Below, one piece after another: positions 1-14,696 of a stretch of 64,000 nucleotides of DNA. Below the pieces are notes generated by a model. It saw only the letters and a program-made list of their open reading frames with translations, ran no database searches and was not told the origin of the DNA. Source of the stretch: Latrodectus hesperus (lineage: Eukaryota; Arthropoda; Arachnida; Araneae; Theridiidae); NCBI GenBank assembly GCA_037975125.1, contig CM075851.1, forward strand, positions 78,179,979 through 78,243,978. The letters run 5' to 3'. The stretch's first letter is position 1. Every line of letters starts with the position of its first letter. The position numbers and the translations under genes are program-made.

Positions 1-3000
1 AAATCATACTTTATTACCCCAATTATTAGTGTTCTAACAATCAATTGTAAATAAAAACTGCTTCAATAAGTGACACCTAGTCATACTAAAAAACAATAAT
101 TCCATAAACTTTCATGATCTGTATTTTGTTTTGGAAATATAAGATGTTTAGAATATAATTAAAGTAAGAAGTTATTTAAAGTAAATATATATAAAATATA
201 TTATTTAAAAGTGAAACTTTAATATAGGGTAGAATTCAGTTTTAGTAAAAAAAAAACTTTAGTCTGAATTTAATGTTTTCATGGAATTGGTTTTTCTATG
301 AGTGTATAATACAATCATAAATTATTCAGATGAATAAAGTTAATTTATGCTTTAAGATAAGATTATGCCATAAATTATGTGGTTTATATTTTATTTCAGG
401 TATAGCTAAAGGGAATTATTATGAAGATAATTATCAATTTTTATGCCGTTTGAAAGTAAAATTAAAGTAATCTAATGAAATTTAAATCATAGCTATTGGA
501 GAATAAAATTTAATTTTTTTAATTAAGTTATTGCTAAAATTTAAATCTCATTATTCTATTAATATTTTTGTTCAAAATTCAAAAAATAACTAGAAATATT
601 CTGTAAATATTTTTTGTTAAATTTTAAATAAAATTGTGTTATAAGCTTTTGCGGTTCACATATGAAAAAAGTTAAAATGAAAAATATTTGTTCATTTTGT
701 GTAAAATCATGAAACAATTAAAATATACATCTGGAATAAAACTTAATTTTAATAAAAACAACTTAAATTTTAAACTATTTTCATCGTTAGTTTTTCCCTC
801 AGTATTCAACAAAACTAAAAACTTCAAAAAATTAATTAATGACCTAATACAATTATGCAATAATTGTATTAGTTTTTGTATATAAATTATATATAAATAA
901 ATATATAAAAAATATATAAATTTCTGCAATAATGTATAAATTTCTGTAATCTTTATTTCATGTCATGAATATATAAAATTATTTTTAAAAAAGATTAGAT
1001 CATAAATTTCTGATACTAAGTTGATCATGAAAAACTAATAATGTAGTTAGAAATATAAGGAAATTGCATTTAAAATATCATTTAAATTTTACTTATTTTA
1101 TTAAATAAATTTGGTATAAAAATCAAAAAACTGTATGATATATTAAAGATAAAAATTATATCTTTAATAGAACCCTTCAGTTATAATATTTATACGAGAA
1201 ATAACAATTATACCAAAAATAAATCCAATTGTTAAATCTTTAATAGATTATACATTACTTCAACACATTTATTCTTCCTTAAATAAAAAATGAAATCTTT
1301 CCAGGAAAATATGAATTATTCCTAAAAAACACACACATTTATCCGTATGTGTGACGTAACACTTTTCAAACGAAGGTATTTGCAATAAAAATGCCTTCTT
1401 CAGGAATGCTTAACGGAAATTCCGGCGTTTAAAGCGAGTCAAATGTAAATTTCTGAAATTCATTTAAATGATGAATTCTTTATTAAACATGCCCTTATTT
1501 GTCAAAGTATTAGAAAATTTCATTCCTCCCGCATTATTTGACAAATTGCTGAGGTATATTTGCGCAGATTCAAATAGATTTGAAAATCCTTTAAGCCTTT
1601 TTCACCGCTCAAGGAATTATTTTTGAAAATTTACATTTTTTTCTTTAAATATGCGTAAAATGTGTTTATGGACATTAGGAAATGCGAAACAATATATTTA
1701 TTGGCTAATATTTTGTATTATTTTTAATAATAAGCAATTAAAAATTTATAAATATTAGTTTCATACGTAGTTTTGGATCATATAAATATTGAAATAAATT
1801 TTTTTCGGTATTTTATCAACGAAAATAAGTCGAAATTTATAGTACCAGAATGTAATAGCTTTTTTTAAAATAAAGTTATTAATAACAATTTTTATTATTT
1901 GAGGAAAATTAAAAATATTTTTAGAATTTGTGAAAAATATATGAAATAATTATAAAATATCGATAACGTGACTAGAATTAAAGCATTCTAGTATAATTCT
2001 AAATGTATAATGCTCCACACCCTTTTTATTTTTAATTAAATCTTTAATTGATGTACCCTTAAATCATAAATTTTGTTAAAATTTTTTGCGCTCAAATTTT
2101 AACCTAATAATTTAACCTGGTAAAGTTGCAAAAGGTGCTTTTTAAGAAATATTGATATTATATCGTGATTAGATTAGCAGTTAGTTTATTGTAGGTATCT
2201 TTTACAGTTAAAAACTTGCTGATTTAGATTTTCACAGGCAGTGAACCATTTTCATGTCTTGCACGGGAAGATATCGGGAAACACAGAAATAGATATATAC
2301 ATATATATATATGCAGAATTGCAAGATTAATCATTTAATTTTCAACTATTGCTAAAATTAAACTTTTATTTTCTACATTGTGAAATGCATTCCATGTCCT
2401 ATGTCAGAGTCGAACCCTCGAATCAATAAAAATAAAAGGGGGGCAGAATTGAACAGTATGTCCCCTAAAGTAAAATATACCACTAACTTTTTACTCTTGG
2501 TCAGCAGTTTCTTGCAATATTAATATGAAAATATCAATCCTATTTCAAGAGTCATAAGGTAGAAATTAATCCTATTTTTAATCAAAATATTTAAAAGCAG
2601 TAAAGCCTATTTTAAGAAAATGTTTTGGAGTTGTTTCTCAACTTATTTTCGTGAAAACTTGTCATTTGTTGCTCTGCAGTGTTGTACTTCAAATATGTCA
2701 TTGAATACAAAATGATTTGGGGTGCGAAATAAAAGGAGATTAACAGCAAATTGTCGAATAAAATCACGGGGGTCACAATGATTTGTTGGTAGAAGAGCGA
2801 TTTCTGAAATGAAGGAAAATAAGTTCGATACTTGGGACGGCAGAATAATGGGGGAAATGGATTTTGTCTTCCATTTTTTAAATGAATATCTATTAGGTAA
2901 TCACTTGAAAATGTTTGATTTCTTTTTATCATGGAGTATAAAAAAATACAGACCATAATCTTTGAAAGTTTTCCCCACATGCGATGTGATTTCCATCTAA

Positions 3001-6000
3001 CATAAATCTCACATCTATTTTTATAAGCTAGACTGTCCACCTTTTCGTTTGCGAATTTAAATCTTATTAAAATAAAAGCAATTGTGTGAGAAAAAATCAG
3101 TCATATTTACTAAAATTTAAAAAAAAACTAATAAACAAAATAATTATCTAGAATCCTAATTTATATTTTGAAATATTTCCCGTGTTTTTTCCATTTATGT
3201 TCACAATTATATACAACTAAATATATATTTTAAAAAAATGATGCTTTTTTGATTAAAACGTCTTGATTAATGCTCTTTTTAATACATTACCTATTAATGA
3301 GAAAATTACATTCAAAATTTACTTAATAAAAAATCATGTTTTTCATGATAACTGTCAAGGAATATCCAGACTTTTCACTTCTTCACTAGGTATTCTCTTT
3401 TTTGATTTTTTCGTTATTTCATTTATAATAAATGTACTTAATAAGATTAAGGATTTCTTTAATTTAAAATTTTCGTTTTGTTTGAAATATCCATTTTCTA
3501 GCTTTTACTTATTCCAATGCGGTTTTTATAATTAAACTAGAATATTGTGTATATTTTTCTGAAGAAATGATGAGCCTATTTGTTATCATAAATTATTCTC
3601 GTTTGGAAAATGTAATTTTTATTTCTATTTGAATTTATTGTATTCTTGGTATGATTTATTTATTGTAAATTGCTATATAATTGAAATTTTTAATGAGTTT
3701 ACATCGATTCAGTTTTCAGTTTTCTTTTTTTATACAGAAAATAACTATCATCAAGTATTTATGTGCTTCTTACCGATTATTATTAAATATGCTAAAAGAT
3801 TTGATCAGAAACAATAGTTTTTTTTATATATGTCAAATGTTAAACTTATATAACTGATTAAAATAGAGTAATATATAAAATTATATAACACATTTATGTC
3901 ATACTTTGATTCAGTGTTTTTATTATTCAGTTATTTATTCAGTGTATTTTAAACATTATTATCAAAAGTATATTAAAGGCAATTTCAACTGCACTACTTT
4001 TATCTTCCATAAATTTCTTATGATATTTTGAGAAAGTTATCAGAAATTTTCTCATATTTTCATTTATAAAAAAATTATTTTGAAATTTTTTCACACATTC
4101 ATTTATTAAAATTAAAAAATGCCAAAATTAGAGCAATTCATTTTTATGACGAAAACATACTTTTTTGCAAAAATTCGTGTTTTTCCAAAGAAGTTAAGAA
4201 CAACTATATGATTGGCGAGCTTATTATATCAAAATGTTTGAACTATTAGCTTCAAATTTTCTTTTTGGAACTAACGTAAAAATAAAATTGTAAAAAAATT
4301 GTAATTTTAAAATATTGCTTACTCACAATAATTGAAAGTCAATAATTTTATTTTTTTACTAAAACGAATTACTTTTCAAAATATTGTATTGATATTAAAT
4401 TGTCATACTTTAATAATCTAAGAAGTAATTGAGTTATGATTATGAAAAAGTAATTTCAATAAAAAAATTAGCAGTTAGAAAATGCTTCAAAGAAGTGAAA
4501 TATAATTAATACTCGTGAAGAAAGTGTATGGAAATAAATACGACGCATTCTCATTTTGTGTTTCTTCAAATAAAAACAAATTATGCAATATCTATTACTA
4601 TCATTTTTATTCAACTGTTGGAAATCATCAATTCACCTTCATTGTTTAATGCATTGCTTTTATTTGTTTCAACTCAATTTTTTTGCTGACAATCGCTTCT
4701 TAATTACTGTATTATATATTAAATCACCCATTATTACAACTGCTTTCTGTGGATTACTTTGACTTTACTTTGTTGTAGTTTTGTTGTAGTTTGTAGTTGT
4801 AGTTCAAGTCCTTTGACAACAGCTCATTTTTATCTATGCTTCAATCTGGATAGCCTTTAGTTATATTAAAGTTGAAATGAAACACAGTGCAATACAATAA
4901 TTAATTCACATAGAGAGAGTACAAATAAGTTGGGAAGATATAAATAAATCACCTAGCTTTATAATAATTTTCATTGGCTGTATAATCATCATTAACTAAT
5001 ATGAAAATATTTACATAATATTCCAATATTTTATCTGAGTATGTAATTTCATAAACTAATGCATAAAGTGATAGAGTTCTTAAAAAGTAAGACTATTTTT
5101 AAGTAATACATTTTCTTAAATTCTATTTTGTCCGAAAAATAACTTGACCCAACGAAAAAAAATTCCTCAAGCATCCTAACAGGTTTACTCAAGACATTCA
5201 ACTGCTAATTGTTCCTTAGGCTTTAAATAATTCTCAAGCTCGTCTTATTAGGGATCTCTAATTACAAATAAAGCAGAGCTGAAATCATCATCAACAACAA
5301 CCCCAGTTGATTGCTTTTCGTCTTTTCCCCAGTGACATCAACATAATTATTCTGTTCAATGGATAAGGAAAAGAGCAACTGAATAAACTCAGCCTCTATA
5401 TTTTCATAAAAGAGAAAATAATGAAAATGAAACATTAATAACGATAATGACATAAGTTAAAATGAGACACTTATGCTACGAAGCTCTAAATTTCTGCAAT
5501 GAAAAACAAATTGGTGATAAAGGATATAAACCTAATATTTTTTTTCATTTTTAGCATATTTTTAATTTATCTCAATCATAAAATTCATTAAGTATATTCT
5601 TTTGTATGATTTTATTCATTTTTTTCAAAGTAACTTATTAGGAGTATTTGATTTGTATTCGCTTTTCAATGTGTTTTGAAAGTTACATCTTTCCGACTGA
5701 TTGCGTTCTTTCTATTTCTTACATTTTTTATAATAAATATTTCAACTCATGTCATCTTTCCTTTGCATTTGATGAAAGATATTTTTGATAAAAATCCTAC
5801 GTTGACTGCTTGTTTTCATTTTTTAAATTATCTTTTTATCAGTTACATAATTCACGTTAGCTTTTTCAATGTTTCTAATAATTGATACTCAATCTGGATA
5901 CCTTCAGTTAATGTTTTTTGTCTTATTGTTTGTAAATATTTGTCAAGACATCTTATAATAGATGTTTCATAATTTATTTATATTTTCATCTGATTAATAA

Positions 6001-9000
6001 ACCTTTTGCTTTATAATTTTTTATATATTTTACAAAACATCTTGTACTAAATACTCCTTAATCATAAAGAATTTTTTTTATGTTTCTAACTAGAAATCAA
6101 TAGAATTTTATCTCATTGTTTATATTTTTTGAATATTTTCTAATAAATACATTAATTCATACCTGAAATATGTTTCCCAAATGTTAACAACACTTCAATC
6201 TATTGTCTTTCGCAAAATATTCTATTCATAATAGCTTATTTACTTATTTAATAATATTATCTCCTTTAAAAAAAGCAAATATTTTACCTAATAACTATTG
6301 ATAACAAAAAATAAAATCATTTATGCAGATTTTTAAAAAATATTGCTAAAATATGACTTTAACAAAACAATAACTTTAAAATGAAACTATAATAAATTTT
6401 GATCATTTAATGAAGTGTGTTACTATAAATTTTAAATACTTTTATAAGAGCTTTTGGAAAGCAAACGAGTTACACATAAGCTTCCCATAAGGATCTTAAA
6501 TTCAATGAAAATTCACTTACCAGACTAATAAATTAGATTATTTAGCATTTTTGGCGCAATAATAGCTTCCGCAGAAGTAGTCTTTGCCAATAATAAGTCT
6601 ACTCTAAAACTAATTTACATTTTCCTTTCTATTGACTAAGAGCATTAAGTAATCTGTTTACGATGGCGCAATGCCTTTTGACAAAATTTTAAGGAAAATA
6701 TTTATATTTACCTTTGAAATAATATAACACTGTATTCCCGATATCAACATGATTATAAGTAGTCTCAAAATAATATCGGTCAGTTCTTAGTTAAACGTAG
6801 TTACTAATTTTTATCATTATATAAAATGAGAAACAAAAGTAAATAGCGAAAAATAAAACTCTAAGAATGTTTACTAATGACGTATGAATTATTCAAGATC
6901 TTAGAAGAATGCATCATAATGAATTCAAATAATTAAACATTCAAAGACAAAACGGAATTATAAATAACTATCATAACGTTTTGATAAATTAAAGTACATA
7001 TGATAACCACTTAAACTGGTTTGAAAAATTAAGTTTTAATTACTAAGTATAAAAAAACGACAAAACTTAATATGAGCATTTGCAAAGTTAGAATGAGTAA
7101 GGGAACTGAGATACGGTATAGGATTAGAAATATTAATCAAAGCAAAGACAAAAGCTATTAACTACCCATAAGCTTAAATTTACGAATTATAACTTACAGT
7201 AAGTAAAAACGAGATAGAAAACGATTGAATATTCTAGAAATAAAGCATTTTGCATTTTAAATTAAATTTAATGTAATTAGTAATTTGAAATCATGAAATT
7301 ATTAAATTACTAAGTATTTATTATAAATTATTTAATCCTATTCAAATATTTTAAAGATATAAAATAGATTTAGCATTTTAATTTAAAGTTTATATCACAA
7401 ATTTATAATTATATTGACTTTAAGAAGCAATTTGCAAATATTTATACAACTAATAAATTAAAAATGCAATAAAAATTAATTTTAATTTAATTGTTTAAAA
7501 TTTTCTTCATTTTAACCATGTTTATGAATTTTATAAATTGCTTAAAAATATATTCAAAAAACAACCCATTTAACTTTGATATTATACAAAAATCAGTTTT
7601 AACTCAAAACAAAAGTTATAATTTCGCTATTTATTATTATAATAAATTTTTTATCCGAATTATAATTTGCAAAAATAAGGCACCAGCATTCGGTTAACAT
7701 GCAAAAATGTTACCCTATATTAAATACAAATCAATGTCACTTTAACCCTATTTCTTAATGGATAAAAGATTATAATTAAATTTATTTATCACTCATCGAA
7801 AGAATAAAATTCATGCTTAGTATACCTAAATTTATTTAATGAGGAAAAAATTTTTTCATCTGTCGCGCTTTAACTTTTAATTACTTTTCCTTTAAACGTT
7901 TTAAGAAATGATAAACGTCTGAAAGAAAAAACTTAAATTTAATCTAAATGAAAAACTCAAACAATTATTTATGAAAATTATAAAAAAATTTAATACCAAC
8001 GTTCTATGTGGAATACATCTGCAATTAAAAAGTTAAGCTTTTGGTTCTAAAATGCAATAATCTCATTTGAGCTTCTTTAAAAGTTCTTGAAAATTTAATA
8101 GCTTTTATGTGTCACACATTTAAAAGGGAATTAAATGTTCTAGAATTTATTTCTGATTTTGAGGCTTTTTATTTAATTCTTAATTCATAAATGTGTTTGG
8201 GAGTTTTATCTTTTACATTGATGAATTATTACAAAAAACATGGAAAAATTACTTTTATTTTGCTTAATTTGGTAAAACTAGTTATTTTTACTTGAAAGAT
8301 AGAAGGATTTAAAAAAATAGACGCTAGATACACCTTTAGTTATTTTTATTGTCTCAAAATAGTGACTAAATTAACTTTTTTATGAGATTATTAATTAAAT
8401 CATCATATTTCCCATAAAAAAAAGCTGCCGATGTTTTCTATGTATAAATATGCATATAATGTTTTTTAGAATTAAAATAACAGTATTAAATGTGAAATAA
8501 ATTGCACATAATGAATTATATACACTTAATAAATTTTACAGAATTAATAATTGAAATCTAGCCATTAAATTGATAGAACTATCAAAAAAATATCTAACAT
8601 ATTTAAGATACATTTTTCAATTAACCCTACAATATGTAAATATAAATATTCTATTATACTTATGCTTCATGTGCTATTTTAACCTGTATTTTATATTCAC
8701 TGATATTTTTTGCCTTTTTTCCTAGTTTAAAATTTGGAATTTCTTATTTGTTTAGCTCCCTAATTACGTTTTTAGATATAAAAATCATTTTTGCCAATTA
8801 AAGAAACATGCATTTTCTTTGGGGAATCATAAATTGAAATAACATGTTTGAATTTCTGAAATACTTCCATCTATAATAAACAGTAATTATGAAGTGCAAT
8901 TGTAAAAACTCGAAAAATTAGCAATATCCATGATAAATGAGCAAGCCAGAATACAGAAGCGCAGTAAGATAAAGATCAAGCTCGGTACCTTTATTTTTGA

Positions 9001-9034
9001 TTCCAAGGTGAAATGACGAATAGCTGTTTTCAAG
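1..9034. other. AT-rich non-coding DNA, no gene seen
   Basis: About 9 kb of A/T-rich sequence. The open frames are short, low in complexity and mostly lack an ATG, so I call none. The only local structures are a perfect hairpin at 844-872, a mildly GC-richer patch at about 1360-1620 with no coding signal, and an isolated tRNA B-box-like match on the minus strand near 2407-2420 (GGTTCGACTC in that orientation). The last could be a decayed SINE head, but I see no matching A box. Confidence 0.7.
844..872. repeat. Perfect 13-bp inverted repeat, 3-nt loop
   Basis: The arm ctaatacaattat is followed by gca and its exact reverse complement. A perfect 29-bp hairpin of this kind could extrude as a cruciform. 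It is followed by a short T run, but no transcript is known here, so I do not call it a terminator. In AT-rich DNA some hairpins of this size are expected by chance. Confidence 0.6.
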
Positions 9035-9053
9035 AAAAAAATGAAAATTGAAA

Positions 9054-9359
9054 GCCGACCGATGGCTGAATGGTTAGCGTTCCTGACTCCTGAGCTGTGG
9101 GTCCCGGGTTCGAATCCTGGTTCGGGCATGGATGTCTCTTTCCTTCTCTGTTCTCTCTGTGTTTTTCTGTCCTTTCTTCAGTGATGTTGTATGAATGTGG
9201 CCCGCCCTATAAACGGGTTTGTGGTGGTATGGCGAGGGTAACGCTACTCGCCTCCGTGACTTGGTTCACAGGTGCCCGCTGGGTAACGACAAATGAGTAG
9301 CAGTTTCTGGCCTTGTTGTGGCATAGGGTTCGTCACCCAAGTGTGCCCGCCATTGGAAT
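9054..9359 (+). mobile_element. tRNA-derived SINE, family A, copy 1 (full length)
   Basis: This 306-bp retroposon has a tRNA-like head with a pol III A box (TGGCTGAATGG, 9063-9073) and a B box (GGTTCGAATCC, 9107-9117). A T/C-rich linker and a GC-richer body follow. It is bounded by a perfect 19-bp target-site duplication at 9035-9053 and 9360-9378 (seven A, then tgaaaattgaaa), so both ends are known exactly. A perfect duplication suggests fairly recent insertion. A second copy lies at 42501-42802, about 90 percent identical by eye. SINEs of this kind encode no protein and depend on a partner LINE for mobility. The amino-acid identity of the parent tRNA is unclear because the acceptor stem no longer pairs well. 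Confidence 0.92.
9063..9117 (+). promoter_or_regulatory. Internal pol III promoter (A and B boxes) of SINE A copy 1
   Basis: The A box at 9063-9073 fits TRGYNNARNGG exactly and the B box at 9107-9117 fits GGTTCGANTCC exactly. Their spacing is normal for a tRNA-type promoter. Confidence 0.85.
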
Positions 9360-9378
9360 AAAAAAATGAAAATTGAAA

Positions 9379-12242
9379 TGAACACTCTTTTAAAAAGGTA
9401 CGCACAAATTACAATACTGAAATAGGCTCAACAGGATGATGAAGATCCTTCAACAGTTAAGCAGTAAGGCTTACATAAAATTATTTAAATAATTATTCAA
9501 TAACCAATATGCTCAGAATAGACTGCATAGACAAAGTTTTTTCTACATTCTTTTGAACTGGCTTTAATCATCATTCTTTGGTTACTTTTTGAAGACGAGA
9601 TCTAATTTTGGGATTTTAAGGGGAATTCGAGAAAACAAATTTCATTCGATGTGAGAAACAAACTTCAAAATGGTTGAGTAGAAGATCAGAGCACTTAACA
9701 TTCTTGGCAGCTCGAAGTCACAAGCTAGCCTGGTAAAAACCGCGACTAAAATATATTTCAAAATAAAATGTTGAATCTCTCTACTGTCAAAAGATAGAAC
9801 GTAAAATGTTTCATGCTTCCAGTGACATTTAACTCTGAAACGTTTTCAGAGACTTTTAATCTAAGATGATTAGAACATAAAGCATTGAAAATGATTCTTA
9901 AATCATCATTTTTAGTAAAGAAGTCTTTTTTACGAAAATGCTTTTATTATGTGCCATATTTCAACTTACAAATAAAGTATATCATGCACAGTAAATGAAA
10001 ACCATGTAGTGCGACTACTGAGTAATATAAATGACGTATGATCGATGAGAGTAATTCCTGACTTACATGCTTTTCAACTTAAAAGTATTGCCGGAGAAAA
10101 TTTTTAAAAATCTTGAAATATGCTCAAAAAAGTTAAAATAAAATACCAATTTCGTATTTGCATGCGATATCGCATATAAAATTACTCAATATATTTCAGA
10201 ATAAATGAATAAAATGCATTCAAGCATATTGTAATTCAGTAAATTAAGCTTCATCAAAATAAGTTTTATGAAAGACACAAAATTCATTCATTATTTTAAA
10301 TTATTTTAATGTATAGTTTTTTAACACTTATAATCTTCTCAATGAGCTAACAGAATGTATATTATAAAACAGCTACACATTACAATGTTTTCTTTTACTA
10401 TGCGCATATCTTCATTAATCTTTACGTCATTAATCAAACTTGAATACAAGCATAGCTTTCTTTTATATTATAATCGTAAAAATTTGTTTTCATTTATAAG
10501 CAATGAACTGTGAAACGCTTTATTAAACTAATATTAAAAAATTGACAAAATAATTATTTTCTAAAGGAAATTGGTTTATTTTTATTAATTTATTTTTAAA
10601 ACTAATAATTTATAACTAAACTTTTAAATTATCAGATTTTATGCTTACAGAAAAGCTCCTAAGTAGACATATAAACTAGTAAAGAAAATTAAGCATTAAA
10701 ATAAATAAAAACAAATCAGATACTTCGAAAGTAATTCTTTTATTGTAACAAAATAGTGTCTCTTGCTTAGAGCAAACAAAGATATTAAATAAATAACTCT
10801 GGTTTTTCAAATTTTACATTTAATTTATTAAAAACAGCCTAGTACACTTAAAATAACCTTATCTATAAATTAAATTTAATCTAAATTCATTATAAAAAAG
10901 AAGAGTATCTGAAAGAAAACTTTTTTGCATTTATGATAAAGAAATCTTTTACTGTAAACAAACAAGATAACTATAGAATAATTTCTATTTATGAAAGAAA
11001 TTAGTCATGTTAAATCATATAAAATAAAATTAATCTCAATATTAAAACCAAATTATAGAAATAATATGCTTTTAAAAATAATAACTCACTGTCTTAGTTT
11101 TTTAGCTATATTATCACAAAATTAAATAGCAATAAGCCATCAAATTATTTGAAGACTCTAGAAAATATTTCATAAATTGTTGTCATTAAATGGTTCATTA
11201 GATAAAATATGCATTTAATTTTCTATGATCATAGTATTTCCAACTAATTCGCCAATTCTTACTTATTGCCAAGTAAAAGATCGGTATTCAAGTTCAGTTA
11301 TATGTAACAGGTATGACAAGTAAAATTGTAAAATTTTTACAATTTTCGAATTAAAAGCGTTTTTTCTTTAAAATAATAAGTACTCTATAAATATATAAGG
11401 ACCATTATAAAACAAATATAACAATTATTAAATGAACTAATTAACATAAAATCATGATAACACAAGTATTTTCGTGAATAACTCTTTTACATGTATGATT
11501 TATAATTTATTTTTCATTTGTAAGCAATTTATAGAATTTAATTTAACATTCATGAAGTAGCTCAAATTACTTTACTTGTATTAGTTGTAAAATAATCACC
11601 ATATATTATGCATTGCTTAGATAAAAATAATTTTCAAACAAACGAAGAAGCTTGTATTTAATCTTATTATTGCAATTTGCACAAGCTTCAGATCGAAATG
11701 TAATGGGTGAGATTCGTACCTTTCTAAGTATCAATTCATGTAGGTCAAAATTATACATCCATCTGTGTGATTTGAAAACTTGAAGAGAAAAATTCGAGAA
11801 CTCATCCTTAGATATCATTATAATCAAAAATAATACTATTAGGATATTGATTTCTATGCATCTTCTAAGGTCCATCATAGGATAATGGTTGAAACTGCAA
11901 AAATTAGTCGCAGATCACCACTGATACCTGTTTTTGTACTTTTTCAAAACTTGAATTAAATCAGAATTCAAAAATTCATTGTCGTTAAATAGAAAAGAAA
12001 GGATTTCCTTAAATGTTTCTTACTTAAAATTAATCATAAATTAACAAATGCTACTGCTTAACTAATTAATAATCTGTAATTACAATGCTAAGTAGATGAG
12101 GGGGTGTAATTTAAAAAAATTAATTTCAATACTATTATTGATAAATAGTTAACTAATAATATTATTAACAACAATATTAATTAATTAAATTACTATATAT
12201 ATTGCTTACTATATATTTATTATTATTAATATAATGAAATAA
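9379..12242. other. AT-rich non-coding DNA
   Basis: No gene, transposon end or simple-sequence array is recognisable. A stretch near 9665-9740 has an A-box-like string and a poor B-box-like string and might be a very old SINE head, but this is too weak to call. The end of this block (from about 12120) becomes almost pure A/T with many TAATTA/TTAATT palindromes leading into the fold-back at 12243. Confidence 0.6.
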
Positions 12243-12315
12243 GTATTTGATTAATTATTAATATTAATATATATATAATGAAAATATATATTAATATTAA
12301 TAATTAATTAAATAC
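12243..12315. repeat. Long fold-back: 31-bp stem, 11-nt loop
   Basis: The arm at 12243-12273 (starting gtatttgattaattatta) is reverse-complementary to 12285-12315 at 30 of 31 positions. The sequence is A/T only apart from the arm tips and one loop base. It could be a hairpin-forming MITE end, a cruciform, or a product of replication slippage. It directly adjoins a GC-richer patch on its right. Confidence 0.75.
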
Positions 12316-12650
12316 TCTATTTCGAAAGTACATCATAACTCTTTTGAAAGATCCTTCAATTACTTTTAGCACATTTTTAATACACCCAATTCTAGTATGT
12401 GCCAATATTTACGAATGGTTCTTCATCAAACAACCACTGCCCACAAGGTTGAGCAACAGGATCCCTAATACACTTCCAAGTATGACTGCTATCTTATCCG
12501 TTATTGAGATGCCATGGTTGGGGAGGCAAATCTTAATATATCGCCTGCCAGAGTATCATGAGAGGGTGCTCTCATTGGCTATCGCATCATCAGAAATACG
12601 CTCCTTTAATAGATGATTCGCACAATATTTAGGAGAATAGTCAGCATTCG
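12316..12650. other. GC-richer island, possible fossil coding sequence
   Basis: This patch stands out from its A/T-rich surroundings. On the plus strand 12344-12616 is open for 90 codons, but it begins with TTG. One minus-strand frame reads a high-complexity stretch containing DPVAQPCGQWLFDEEPFVN before a stop. I do not recognise either as a known family. It may be a remnant of an exon, a processed pseudogene or a transposon. Confidence 0.25.
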
Positions 12651-13773
<1,123 letters not shown>

Positions 13774-14560
13774 TTAAATGTATTGCATAATATATTTATA
13801 TATTTGCTGTTTACAATAAAAAGAAAGTTTATATCGAATCATTAAAAATTAGTGCAAAATCTCTTTTTAAAAAGTTGTCTATTAGCTAAATACGGTTGAA
13901 ACAAAAATGATTACCTGCATATATTTTTCGGAAATGATGAAGCAATACTAAAAGTAGTGCTGTAGAACTGGTTGTCAAATGCTAGTGCTGTAACTTTGGT
14001 TTTATTGGTTCAATTATCACCTTAGTATTAATGTTTGTAACAATTCTGATTCTACTTTATTCTGTAAAACTGATAAATGTAAATTGCTGCGTAAAAAATA
14101 TATTTTAGATAATATAGATTTCAAACAAAAGATAAAAAATCATAATTTTTTTTTGGGGGGGGGATAAAATAAACTTAAGTTATGAATTAATTAATACAAA
14201 CTATGATACATTAAGAATAGTCATACTGTGCTGGCCAACATCTAATTTCAGCAAAAGTCGTATGGCTTATGTAAGACAATTTTATTGACAATAAACTAGT
14301 GATGAAAGGACTTACCAGATTTTTGATAATGTTTGAAATATGTTAATTAACTAACATTAGCAATCACATGGATTAAAAAAGTCAATTTGCTGACATCAAA
14401 ATTCAGTTGTAAGGAATTGATAACATACAAAAAAAATTGTACAAGTTACATGTTATAATTGTGCTAGTGCCGATGTAAGAATTGAACAATCTATCATTAT
14501 CAGGTAGATGTATAGAACTTTTGTTAACAGCAAAGTAACGTTAAAATGTCTAGATATCTT

Positions 14561-14696
14561 AATTTAATCTTAGTGGAACAAGAGTATTAGTACTAAACTT
14601 CTTATTAGATACCAATCTAACAACAATCAATTTAGTCTTAGTAGTACAACAATATTAACATTAAGCTGCTTATTAGATGCCAATCTAACAACACCC
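14561..14696 (+). repeat. Diverged tandem duplication, 2 x 68 bp
   Basis: Unit 1 (14561-14628) and unit 2 (14629-14696) both begin aatttaRtcttagt. Both carry cttattagatRccaatct and end in a CAAC-type string. The units differ at several positions, so this is an old local duplication. I see no coding role. Confidence 0.75.

Noticed and set aside
844..872. Rho-independent-type terminator
   Set aside because: The hairpin followed by T bases looks similar, but the DNA is eukaryotic and no transcript leads into it.
2612..3040. 142-codon open frame on the minus strand
   Set aside because: It begins with GTG, not ATG, has A/T-driven composition and no motif, and a plus-strand frame over the same bases is also partly open. 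It is probably chance.
9097..9300. Near-identical 67- and 76-codon frames in the two SINE A copies (also 42517-42747)
   Set aside because: Similarity comes from the SINE sequence; the frames start inside the tRNA-like head and are not genes.
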